Assembly: GCA_964640965.1 (NCBI GenBank) | Contig: CAZXJB010000034.1 | Span: 1 to 21,063 of the forward strand | Origin: HRBIN12 sp964640965 | GTDB lineage: Bacteria; Actinomycetota; UBA4738; HRBIN12 | DNA length: 21,063 bases | Reading direction: 5' to 3' | In this document: one piece after another, positions 14,617 to 21,063 of the stretch | Numbering within the stretch: the first letter of the stretch is position 1 | How the letters are laid out: every line of letters starts with the position of its first letter | Made by a program: the position numbers and the translations under genes | The notes under the pieces: model-generated | Told to the model about the DNA's origin: nothing | What the model saw: the letters and a program-made list of their open reading frames with translations, nothing else | The model's database searches: none

Positions 14617-15519
14617 GTGACGGCGCTCGCGTTCATGTCGCCCTGGATCGTCGGGTTCTCGGTCTTCATCGTCTACCCGATGGTCTCGAGCCTGTACTTC
14701 TCGTTCACGAGGTACGACCTGCTCTCGCAGCCGGTGTTCATCGGGCTCGAGAACTTCCGGTTCATGTTCGCGCAGGACCCGAACTTCTGGCAGGCCGTCC
14801 GCAACACGCTGTGGATCGTGGCGGTCGGGGTCTCCCTGCGGATCGTGTTCGGCGTCCTCACGGCGATGGTGCTCACGTGGCCGAAGCGGGGGGTCAAGGT
14901 CTACCGCACGATCTTCTTCCTCCCGACGATGGCGCCCCCCGTGGCCGCCGCGATCGCCTTCGTCTTCGTGCTGAACCCGAAGATCGGGCCGGTGAACCAG
15001 CTCCTGTCCGCCCTCGGGATGAAGGAGCCACCGCTCTGGTTCTACTCGCCGGGCTCGGCGAAGTGGGGGCTCGTGCTGCTCGGGCTGTGGGGGGTCGGCG
15101 ACGCGATGATCATCTTCCTCGCCGGCCTCCTCGACGTCCCCCGCCAGCTGTACGAGGCGGCCGAGATCGAAGGGGCCGGCCCCTGGCAGCGGTTCCGCTT
15201 CGTCACGCTGCCGATGATCTCGCCCGTGATCTTCTTCAACCTCGTCATGGGCGTGATCTCGGGGTTCCAGTACTTCACGCAGGCGTACGTCGCGAGCGTG
15301 GCGACCTCGGGGAACCGGGTGGCCACGCAGGCCCTCGGGTACCCGCAGGGCTCGATGCTCTTCTACTCCGTGTACCTCTACCAGCAGGGGTTCACGTACT
15401 TCCGGATGGGGTACGCCTCCGCGATGGCGTGGGTCCTGTTCGTGATCACGATGGCCTGCACGGCGCTCATCTTCCGGACCTCCCGGGGATGGGTCCACTA
15501 CGGGGGTGCGTTGCGATAG
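14617..15519 (+). CDS. Sugar ABC transporter permease 1 (MalF/UgpA type)
   Basis: Integral membrane half of the CUT1 importer. About six hydrophobic segments are visible, beginning with FMSPWIVGFSVFIVYPMVSSLYFSF. The cytoplasmic EAA loop reads EAAEIEGAGPWQRF and then LPMISP (about 180-201 from GTG 14617) and should contact the ABC ATPase. The canonical start used here, GTG 14617, gives 300 residues but removes the basic N-terminal tail (RRRAARRRY). An in-frame extension back to ATC 14530, behind a perfect GGAGGA, would give 329 residues and a more typical N-terminus. It sits between the binding protein and permease 2; the gap is only 29 bases if the ATC start is used. Family and role are secure; the start is not. 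Confidence 0.9.
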   Translation: MTALAFMSPWIVGFSVFIVYPMVSSLYFSFTRYDLLSQPVFIGLENFRFMFAQDPNFWQAVRNTLWIVAVGVSLRIVFGVLTAMVLTWPKRGVKVYRTIFFLPTMAPPVAAAIAFVFVLNPKIGPVNQLLSALGMKEPPLWFYSPGSAKWGLVLLGLWGVGDAMIIFLAGLLDVPRQLYEAAEIEGAGPWQRFRFVTLPMISPVIFFNLVMGVISGFQYFTQAYVASVATSGNRVATQALGYPQGSMLFYSVYLYQQGFTYFRMGYASAMAWVLFVITMACTALIFRTSRGWVHYGGALR

Positions 15520-15530
15520 CTGAGGTCGGT

Positions 15531-16415
15531 GTGGCTCGCGCCGTCACGGCCGCCCCGGCGGCGGCGGCCCGGCCGCTCCCGCCCCGGGTCCGTCGCCGGC
15601 GGTTCCTCATGGCCGTCGCGAACCACAGCGTGCTCATCGCGCTCTCGGCGATGTTCCTCATGCCGTTCGTCTTCGTGGTGCTCACGGCGCTCATGACCGA
15701 TCGGCAGGCCCTGAGCGCGGCGATCTGGCCTCGGCCCTTCCGATGGTCGAACTTCGTCGAGGTGTTCCGGGCGATCGACCTCGTGCGGTACACGTGGAAC
15801 ACGACGCAGATCGCCGTCGGGGCGACCGTCGGCGTGGTCGTCTCCTGCGTGCCCGTCGCCTACGCGCTCTCGCGCCTGCGCTGGCGGGGGCGGCAGGCCG
15901 CGTTCGTGCTCGTGCTCTCGACGCTCATGCTGCCCTTCCAGGTCACGGTCGTGCCCCTGTACATCATCTTCGTCCGCTTCGGCTGGATCCCCTCGCTGAA
16001 GCCGCTCATCGTGCCGATGTTCTTCGGCGACGCCTTCTCGATCTTCCTGCTCCGGCAGTTCTTCCTCACGATCCCCGAGGAGCTCACCGACGCGGCGCGG
16101 ATCGACGGCGGCAGCGAGCTCCAGATCATGCTCCGCGTCATCGTCCCGCTCGCGAAGCCGGCGATCGCGGCGGTCGCGCTGTTCCAGTTCCTCTACTCGT
16201 GGAACGACCTGTTCGCGCCGCTGCTGTTCGTGGGCGGGGATCCGAACCTGTGGACGCTCTCGATCGGGCTCGCGCAGTTCCGGACGATGACCCAGGTGGA
16301 CTGGAACCTCATGATGGCCGCGTCGGTCCTGTTCATGCTCCCCGTCATCATCCTGTTCTTCCTGGCGCAGCGGGTGTTCGTCGAGGGCGTCACGCTCACC
16401 GGCGTGAAGGGATGA
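15531..16415 (+). CDS. Sugar ABC transporter permease 2 (MalG/UgpE type)
   Basis: Second membrane half of the importer. The 294-residue product has a basic N-terminal tail (PPRVRRRR) and about six transmembrane segments. These include MPFVFVVLTALMT, AFVLVLSTLMLPFQVTVVPLY and the terminal ASVLFMLPVIILFFLAQRVF. The EAA-type loop is TDAARIDGGSELQIM followed by VPLAKP (about 186-208). The C-terminal QRVFVEGVTLTGVKG is typical of MalG-like permeases, which usually end this way. GTG at 15531 has GAGGT 4 bases upstream and lies 11 bases after the permease 1 stop. Its stop overlaps the oxidoreductase start as ATGA. The pair should assemble with the lipoprotein at 13172 and the ATPase at 5354. Confidence 0.93.
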   Translation: MARAVTAAPAAAARPLPPRVRRRRFLMAVANHSVLIALSAMFLMPFVFVVLTALMTDRQALSAAIWPRPFRWSNFVEVFRAIDLVRYTWNTTQIAVGATVGVVVSCVPVAYALSRLRWRGRQAAFVLVLSTLMLPFQVTVVPLYIIFVRFGWIPSLKPLIVPMFFGDAFSIFLLRQFFLTIPEELTDAARIDGGSELQIMLRVIVPLAKPAIAAVALFQFLYSWNDLFAPLLFVGGDPNLWTLSIGLAQFRTMTQVDWNLMMAASVLFMLPVIILFFLAQRVFVEGVTLTGVKG

Positions 16416-17368
16416 GGCCCGTGGGGATCCGGGTCGCGCTGTTCGGCTCCGGGTGGATCCAGCGGATCCACGCGCAGGCGGTGCTCGACCACCCGATGGG
16501 GGAGCTCGTGGCCGCCACGAACTGGCGGGAGCCCTCCCTGCGCGCGCTCGCCGAGCGGTTCGGCATCCCGCGCGTGACGACCTCCTGGCACGAGCTCGTG
16601 GAGGACCCGTCGATCGACGCGGTGGTCATCGGCACGCCGAACGCCCTCCACGCGGAGCAGGCCATCGCGTGCCTGCGCGCCGGCAAGCACGTGCTCGTCG
16701 AGAAGCCGATGGCGATGAGCGTGGCCGAGTGCGACGCGATGATCGAGGCCGCGCGCGCCTCGGGTCGGTGGCTCATGGTGGCGCACTGCTGGCGCTTCCA
16801 CCCGGCGGTCGCGGCCGCGCGCGAGCGCGTGGCCCGCGGCGAGCTCGGCCGGATCGTGAAGACCCGTGGCTACGGGATCCACGTCGACTGGGGGCCCTCG
16901 GGGTGGTTCACGCGTCGGGAGCTCGCGGGCGGCGGCGCGCTCATCGACATGGGGGTGCACGCGATCGACACGGCCCGGTTCGTCCTCGGGGACCCCGAGC
17001 CCGTCCGGGTCTGCGCCTCGATCGGGACCCGGTACCGGGACGACTACGACGTCGACGACGACGGGGTCCTGCTCGTGACCTGGTCCAACGGGACGACCTC
17101 GATCGTGGAGTCCGGCTGGTGGCAGCCGCACGCCGGGGGCCCGGAGGCCGACACCGAGCTCTACGGGACCGGGGGGTACGCCCGGATCTTCCCGGATGAG
17201 GAGCCGGAGGGCGAGGAGCACGCGCCGCGGTCGATGTACGCGGCGCAGATGGCCGCGTTCCTCGACGCGATCGCCGAGGGCCGCGAGCCGCGCCCGAACG
17301 GCGAGGACGGGCGCGTGGTCATGCGGGTGGTGGAGGAGGCGTACCGCTCGGCGGCCGAGCTCGGCTGA
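16412..17368 (+). CDS. Gfo/Idh/MocA-family NAD(P)-dependent oxidoreductase
   Basis: Predicted sugar or cyclitol dehydrogenase. The 318-residue protein has an N-terminal Rossmann fold with ALFGSGWIQ (9-17, nucleotide loop), GTPNALHAEQ (74-83) and the family motif EKPMAMS (97-103, with K98). The C-terminal domain carries GGGALIDMGVHAID (173-186), with D179 and H183 as the usual catalytic or substrate-binding pair. Length is slightly below the usual 330-380 residues. ATG at 16412 overlaps the permease stop as ATGA; a GTG at 16421 is an alternative. As the last gene of the ROK-ABC operon it should act on the imported sugar, for example oxidising or reducing a ring hydroxyl. A keto product would suit the DegT-type aminotransferase in the same regulon. 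The substrate is inferred only. Confidence 0.92.
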   Translation: MRPVGIRVALFGSGWIQRIHAQAVLDHPMGELVAATNWREPSLRALAERFGIPRVTTSWHELVEDPSIDAVVIGTPNALHAEQAIACLRAGKHVLVEKPMAMSVAECDAMIEAARASGRWLMVAHCWRFHPAVAAARERVARGELGRIVKTRGYGIHVDWGPSGWFTRRELAGGGALIDMGVHAIDTARFVLGDPEPVRVCASIGTRYRDDYDVDDDGVLLVTWSNGTTSIVESGWWQPHAGGPEADTELYGTGGYARIFPDEEPEGEEHAPRSMYAAQMAAFLDAIAEGREPRPNGEDGRVVMRVVEEAYRSAAELG

Positions 17369-17376
17369 GCCCCGGC

Positions 17377-17390
17377 CGACGGGCGCGTCG
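17377..17390. terminator. Short hairpin between convergent oxidoreductase and phosphoesterase genes
   Basis: CGACG (17377-17381) and CGTCG (17386-17390) form a 5-bp stem with a GGCG loop, in the 25-base gap between two convergent stop codons. No T tract is present, so this is a weak candidate for a shared terminator. Confidence 0.2.
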
Positions 17391-17393
17391 CGA

Positions 17394-18458
17394 TCAGTGG
17401 CAGGGCACGGCGTGTCGCTTCGCGTCGCGGAACCGCGGCTCGCCGGGCACGCCGATCCAGCGCCAGGTGAAGCCGCGGCGCCCGAGGGAGAGCTCGAGCA
17501 CGCCGAAGGCGTCGTCCTGCGCGGCGGCGAGCATCCGGGGGAAGCGTCCGTCCTGCAGCGCGTAGTGGCTCACGCCGCCGGTCCCGACGATGAACTGCCG
17601 CAGGCCCCGCTCGCGGTCCAGGCGCCCCGCGGGGTCCATGGGACGCCACCGCTGGTAGTTGTGGGAGTGCCCGTTCAGCACGACGTCGGCCCCGGCGCGG
17701 TACAGGGCCCGCCACAGGGGCGCGACGGCGGCCGTGGCCCCGCTCCCCGTGGAGAACGAGAAGCGGGGGTGGTGCCAGAAGGCCAGCGTGCACCGGTAGG
17801 TGCGGTTCGGGTGCGCGGCGAGATCCGCGAGGAGCCACGCGTACATGCGCTCGCCCGGGCCGGGGTCCGTGGGGTCCTCGGCCTCGTCGCAGCCCCCGGG
17901 GGCGAAGCACAGCTCGGAGGAGAGCGAGATCACGTGCCAGCAGGGTCGCTCCGGGCAGGCGCCGAGGTCGAAGCTGTAGGAGCCGAGCCCGTCGGGGCCC
18001 TTCGCGCGCGAGCCGAAGTAGCGGAAGTACCCGCGGGGACGAGAGGTCGGGTCCTGCCCGTACTCGTGGTTCCCCGGCGAGGGGGCGAGCCGCCGGAACG
18101 CGCGCCCCCACGTCGGGTCGAAGTACGTGCGGTAGGCGCGAAGCGTCCCGCGATCGTACTGGTTGTCGCCGAGCAGCAGGATCCTCGCGTACCCCTTTCC
18201 GACGACGAGATCCGAGGTGTCGCCGTAGCGGCAGCTCGGGCCGGAGGCGACCGGCTCGCGCTGGCAGGCGATGTCTCCCGCGGCGGCGACCTGGATCCGG
18301 CCGTCGGCCCGGGCGACGAGAGGTCGTGGGACGCCGCCCCGGCCTCGGGGCGCCGGCTCCCACGGCGTCGCGCTCGCCCACACGAGCGCGATCGCCAGCG
18401 CGGCTGTGACGATCCGACCGAGCCGTTCCCGTGGGCGGCCTCGTCCCCCCGACGACAT
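17394..18458 (-). CDS. Secreted metallophosphoesterase (purple acid phosphatase-like)
   Basis: Predicted exported dimetal phosphatase. The 354-residue protein starts with a basic segment and a hydrophobic signal or anchor (IVTAALAIALVWASA, 16-30). The calcineurin-type metal sites then follow in order: GDIA (D62), LGDNQYD (D98, Y101), GNHEY (N130, H131), FWHHPRF (H229/H230) and NGHSHNYQR (H264, H266). GDNQYD and GHSHNY resemble purple acid phosphatases. Eight Cys (65, 76, 168, 173, 184, 190, 223, 353) suit disulfides in an exported protein. ATG at 18458 has no clear Shine-Dalgarno, but a TACCAT -10-like box ends 8 bases upstream, suggesting a leaderless mRNA. It is divergent from the metalloprotease gene and convergent with the sugar operon. 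The natural substrate, a phosphomonoester or diester, is not evident. Confidence 0.9.
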   Translation of the reverse strand: MSSGGRGRPRERLGRIVTAALAIALVWASATPWEPAPRGRGGVPRPLVARADGRIQVAAAGDIACQREPVASGPSCRYGDTSDLVVGKGYARILLLGDNQYDRGTLRAYRTYFDPTWGRAFRRLAPSPGNHEYGQDPTSRPRGYFRYFGSRAKGPDGLGSYSFDLGACPERPCWHVISLSSELCFAPGGCDEAEDPTDPGPGERMYAWLLADLAAHPNRTYRCTLAFWHHPRFSFSTGSGATAAVAPLWRALYRAGADVVLNGHSHNYQRWRPMDPAGRLDRERGLRQFIVGTGGVSHYALQDGRFPRMLAAAQDDAFGVLELSLGRRGFTWRWIGVPGEPRFRDAKRHAVPCH

Positions 18459-18466
18459 CGCCGCGC

Positions 18467-18472
18467 ATGGTA
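18467..18472 (-). promoter_or_regulatory. -10 box of metallophosphoesterase gene (leaderless)
   Basis: TACCAT on the minus strand ends 8 bases before the ATG at 18458, the same spacing as for the acyltransferase gene; the -35 is not recognisable. Confidence 0.4.
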
Positions 18473-18522
18473 CGCCCGCGATCGCGGGGCGTGGGTTCCG
18501 TGGAGCGGGAACGGTGGCGGGG

Positions 18523-18528
18523 TAGCAT
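18523..18528 (+). promoter_or_regulatory. -10 box of metalloprotease gene
   Basis: TAGCAT, the same hexamer as before the M20, acyltransferase and ROK genes. Transcription would start near 18535, so the ATG at 18527 would lie outside the mRNA and the protein must start further down, at GTG 18560 or ATG 18614. The -35 is weak. Confidence 0.4.
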
Positions 18529-18613
18529 GGTGCGTCGCTCGGTGAGGGGGTGGACGGCGGTGGGACGCTCCGACGTGCTCAAGGATCGGATTCTACCCGA
18601 CCGATACGGAGGT

Positions 18614-20335
18614 ATGAGGCGCGGCAGGGGTCGGGCGATCGGCTCCCTCGTGCTCGCCCTCGCCCTGCTCGCCCCGCTCGGGTCGCCCAAGGCCCTGCCC
18701 GCGGCCCTGGCGGGGGGCAGGGACCCGTCGGTCGCACGGGTGGCGCGGGACCCGGTCTTCGGCCGACCCGGCGGCCTTGCTCCCACGACCGCGTGGGACG
18801 GGGACGACGCGCTCTCGCGGGCCCTGCGCCGCGGGCGGATCGATGAGGCCACCTACGCGCTCGAGCGGGCGCGCACGCTCTTCGACCTCGCGGGGGTGCG
18901 GGCGCGCTACGGCGCCGACGTGCACGGGCCGGATCCGCGGGGCGCCACGCTCGTGCTGCGGGACCTCGTGCTCCGGCTCCCGGATCTCGCGCCGGCCGAG
19001 CGGGTCGAGGCGCGTTCGATCCTCGCGCGCCCGACCGATGGACCGAGCGACCCGGACGGGTACACGGTGCCCGAGGAGACGCCCGTCTGCTCGGTGCACG
19101 GCTGCGTCCACTACGTCGCGAGCACGACCGACGCGCCGGACCCCACCGATGTCGACCCGGCGAACGGGATCCCCGACTACGTGGAGGCGGCCTCGGCGGT
19201 GCTCGAGGAGGTCTGGGCCAAGGAGGTCGACGAGCTCGGGTACCGGCGGCCGAAGTCGGACCTCACGTCGACGAACAACGGCGGCGACGAGCGGATCGAC
19301 GTGTACCTCGCGAACCTCGGGGACGACGGGCTCTACGGCTACTGCACGACCGACGACCCGAACGCGATCGATCCCTCGAGCACCTACCGCTACTACGACT
19401 TCTCCGCGTACTGCGTGGTCGACAACGACTACGCGGAGTTCCCTCCGCCCTCGGGGGGTCTCGCCGGGCTCCAGGTCACGATGGCGCACGAGTTCTTCCA
19501 CGCGGTGCAGTTCGCCTACGACGCGGCCGAGGACCCGTGGTTCATGGAGTCCACCGCCGCTTGGATGGAGGACGAGGTCTACGACGCCATCGACGACAAC
19601 CTCCAGTACCTGCCGTCCGGACCTCTCGGGCGACCGCGGGTGCCGCTCGACCTGAACCGGGGGCTCGCGGTCTACGGCTCGTGGATCTGGCCGCGCTTCC
19701 TCGCCGAGACCGCCGAGGACGTGGACATCATCCGGCGGGCCTGGAGGAAGGCGGACGCGTCCCCCGGTGGGATCGACATGTACAGCCTCCAGGCCTACGC
19801 GGCGGTGATCTCGGCGCTCGACGCGAGGTTCCGGTGGGTCTTCGCGGACTTCGGCATGTACAACGCGGCTCCCGCCGCCCTCTACGAGGAGGGCGCGGCC
19901 TACCCCACGCCGCCGGACGACGAGCGGGTCCGGATCACGCGGCGGGGCGGGGATGCCTCGGGCTCGAAGCTCCTCGATCACCTCACGAACGCCTACATCC
20001 GGTTCACGCCCGGCGGCGGCGTGTCGAGCACGGCGAGACTGTCCATCTCGCTCGACGGTCCGCCGCAGCGCACCGGGACCGAGGCCTCCGTCGTCGTCTT
20101 CTCCACGGGAGGGCGGGTGCGCTTCGTCCCGCTGCCCGTCGATCGGCGCGGCGACGCCTCGACCGTCGTGCCCTTCAGGGCGGGCCGCATCGCGCGGGTG
20201 GAGCTCGTCATGACGAACGCGAGCATCCGCCGCGATGGGGGCTGCTGGCGGGATCCCGACTGGCGCCACGCCTGCGCGGCGCACCCACGCGACGACGACC
20301 TGCGCTTCCGCTACACGGCCACGCTCATCCAGTAG
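18614..20335 (+). CDS. Secreted zinc-metalloprotease-like protein, MXAN_6640 type
   Basis: Resembles the MXAN_6640 family of putative exported metalloproteases; activity is unproven. The 573-residue product begins with a signal peptide (RRGRGRAIGSLVLALALLAPLGSPKALPA). A linker of about 110 residues follows, then a catalytic-like region with zincin motif AHEFFHAVQF (H292, E293, H296). The downstream WFMESTAAWMEDEVYD offers E312 or E319 as third ligand. Asp-rich patches such as DPTDVDPANGIPDYV may bind calcium. Six Cys in exported regions could form three disulfides. The C-terminal 130 residues are beta-rich, resembling an accessory domain. ATG 18614 is chosen because it places the hydrophobic core near residue 10. 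GGAGGT touches this ATG, which is too close, so GTG 18560 behind AGGGGG is a real alternative. The end overlaps the next convergent gene by 11 bases. Confidence 0.85.
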   Translation: MRRGRGRAIGSLVLALALLAPLGSPKALPAALAGGRDPSVARVARDPVFGRPGGLAPTTAWDGDDALSRALRRGRIDEATYALERARTLFDLAGVRARYGADVHGPDPRGATLVLRDLVLRLPDLAPAERVEARSILARPTDGPSDPDGYTVPEETPVCSVHGCVHYVASTTDAPDPTDVDPANGIPDYVEAASAVLEEVWAKEVDELGYRRPKSDLTSTNNGGDERIDVYLANLGDDGLYGYCTTDDPNAIDPSSTYRYYDFSAYCVVDNDYAEFPPPSGGLAGLQVTMAHEFFHAVQFAYDAAEDPWFMESTAAWMEDEVYDAIDDNLQYLPSGPLGRPRVPLDLNRGLAVYGSWIWPRFLAETAEDVDIIRRAWRKADASPGGIDMYSLQAYAAVISALDARFRWVFADFGMYNAAPAALYEEGAAYPTPPDDERVRITRRGGDASGSKLLDHLTNAYIRFTPGGGVSSTARLSISLDGPPQRTGTEASVVVFSTGGRVRFVPLPVDRRGDASTVVPFRAGRIARVELVMTNASIRRDGGCWRDPDWRHACAAHPRDDDLRFRYTATLIQ

Positions 20336-21063
20336 CCGTCCGGCGAGCCTGGAGCGCCGGCGCGAGCACGGCCGCGGAGGCGAACGTGAAGGCGCTCCCG
20401 GCGAGCCCGTAGGTGTCGTTCACGACCCAGCCGAGGAGGCCGCAGGCCGAGAGCACGAGGATCGCTCGGCGCCACCGCGGATCGGTCTCGAGCGCGCCGA
20501 GGAGCCGCAGCGGCGTCCGGGACGCGAGCGCGAGCCACACACCGAGCCCCGCGAGCGTCAGCCACGCCGCGGGCGTCGCCGAGGTCCTCCGCACGTTGGC
20601 CCCGAAGCGCTCGAGCAGCGCTGCGCCGAGGCCGCTGGTCGCGCTGGAGACGTGGGTGGCCCCACCGGGGAGCAGGCGGTCCGCGGCGATCGCGAGCGCC
20701 GCCCCGGCCGCCAGCCCCGCGAGCCCGAGGAGCCAGGGGCGGACGCCCGAGCGCCACCGGCCGAGCCCCACCCAGAGCGCCGCCGCCGCGCCGAGCGTGG
20801 CGCTCCCCCCGAGGTCGGCCCCGAGGAAGGGCAGCCCCGCGAAAGCGGCCGCCGCGACGAGCAGCCACGGCGCCACCCGGGCCGGGAGCCTCGCCGCGCC
20901 GAGCACGGCGCCGGCGAGCACCACCCCCGCGTAGGCGTTGCCGAGCCCGAAGAAGCGCTCGCCGTCGAGGACCCCCCCGCCGAGCATCGGTGTGAGCTCG
21001 CTCCGCCACCCCATCGCGGCGTCCGCGCCGACGAGCGCGAGGCCGGTCGCCGCCACCGTCGCG
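20325..21063 (-). CDS. Polytopic membrane protein, partial (N-terminus beyond window end)
   Basis: The C-terminal part of an integral membrane protein; the frame stays open through the window edge, so the GTG at 21056 is probably internal. About seven hydrophobic segments are visible. Polar motifs between them include ERFFGLGNAYAG (about 33-44 from that GTG), FLGADLGGSA and WVVNDTYGLAGSA near the end. From memory, RF(Y/F)GxGN, AD(F/L)GG and a late ND motif recur together in large uncharacterised actinobacterial membrane proteins, but I cannot name a function. The stop overlaps the metalloprotease stop tail to tail (20325-20335), leaving no room for a separate terminator. Membrane location is firm; function is unknown. 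Confidence 0.75.
   Translation of the reverse strand, partial: ATVAATGLALVGADAAMGWRSELTPMLGGGVLDGERFFGLGNAYAGVVLAGAVLGAARLPARVAPWLLVAAAAFAGLPFLGADLGGSATLGAAAALWVGLGRWRSGVRPWLLGLAGLAAGAALAIAADRLLPGGATHVSSATSGLGAALLERFGANVRRTSATPAAWLTLAGLGVWLALASRTPLRLLGALETDPRWRRAILVLSACGLLGWVVNDTYGLAGSAFTFASAAVLAPALQARRTATG

Noticed and set aside
16193..17221. Minus-strand frame opposite the oxidoreductase
   Set aside because: Antisense to a protein with clear Rossmann and EKP motifs; His/Arg/Pro-rich translation without domains.
17161..18852. Minus-strand 563-codon frame overlapping the oxidoreductase, phosphoesterase and metalloprotease genes
   Set aside because: Shadow frame with no motifs; the phosphoesterase in another minus-strand frame has a full set of metal-binding motifs.

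Overview
The window is about 21 kb of very GC-rich, gene-dense bacterial DNA that reads as ordinary chromosome. Genes abut or overlap by 4 to 8 bases, and many start with GTG. Promoters look like sigma-70 types with TAnnnT -10 boxes, and several start codons sit where transcription should begin (leaderless mRNAs). The protein families (HDDSIQ-type PAS histidine kinase, CUT1 sugar ABC parts, ROK repressor, MXAN_6640-type metalloprotease) fit a deep-branching actinomycete or a high-GC Chloroflexota-like lineage. I cannot place it more precisely. No rRNA, tRNA, CRISPR array, insertion sequence or phage gene was seen.

Layout. (1) Bases 1-2400, minus strand: a translationally coupled operon of a PlsC-type acyltransferase, an MFS transporter and a lipoprotein cut by the window edge. 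(2) Bases 2498-5340, plus strand: an M20 metallopeptidase, an Adenosine_kin-family protein and a PAS histidine kinase. (3) Bases 5354-17368: a sugar-catabolism island. It has a leftward operon (double-SIS sugar-phosphate protein, cytoplasmic NodB-like deacetylase, GlcNAc-kinase-like BadF ATPase, MsmK/UgpC-type ABC ATPase) and a GH4 6-phospho-glycosidase facing the other way. It also has a DegT/StrS aminotransferase and a divergent rightward operon (ROK regulator, solute-binding lipoprotein, two permeases, Gfo/Idh/MocA oxidoreductase). (4) Bases 17394-20335: a secreted metallophosphoesterase and a secreted zinc-metalloprotease-like protein, divergently transcribed. (5) Bases 20325-21063: the C-terminal part of a polytopic membrane protein on the minus strand, running off the window.

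The island is the most interesting part. The same 13-bp perfect palindrome (AGGAAA-G-TTTCCT) occurs in both of its divergent promoter regions, once between the SIS and GH4 genes and once between the aminotransferase and ROK genes. It is probably the ROK protein's operator, which would tie all four transcription units into one local regulon. The enzymes suggest ABC import of an amino-sugar-containing beta-glycoside, phosphorylation by the BadF kinase, cleavage by GH4, and deacetylation by the NodB-like enzyme. The SIS protein would then isomerise or deaminate the product, while the aminotransferase and oxidoreductase handle a keto or amino intermediate. This route is inferred from families and context; the substrate is unknown.

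Two sequence oddities affect the annotation. The BadF kinase carries an apparent one-base frameshift in a 5-base G run. The ROK regulator and the first permease each have a good Shine-Dalgarno followed by an in-frame GTC or ATC, with no normal start codon at the expected N-terminus.
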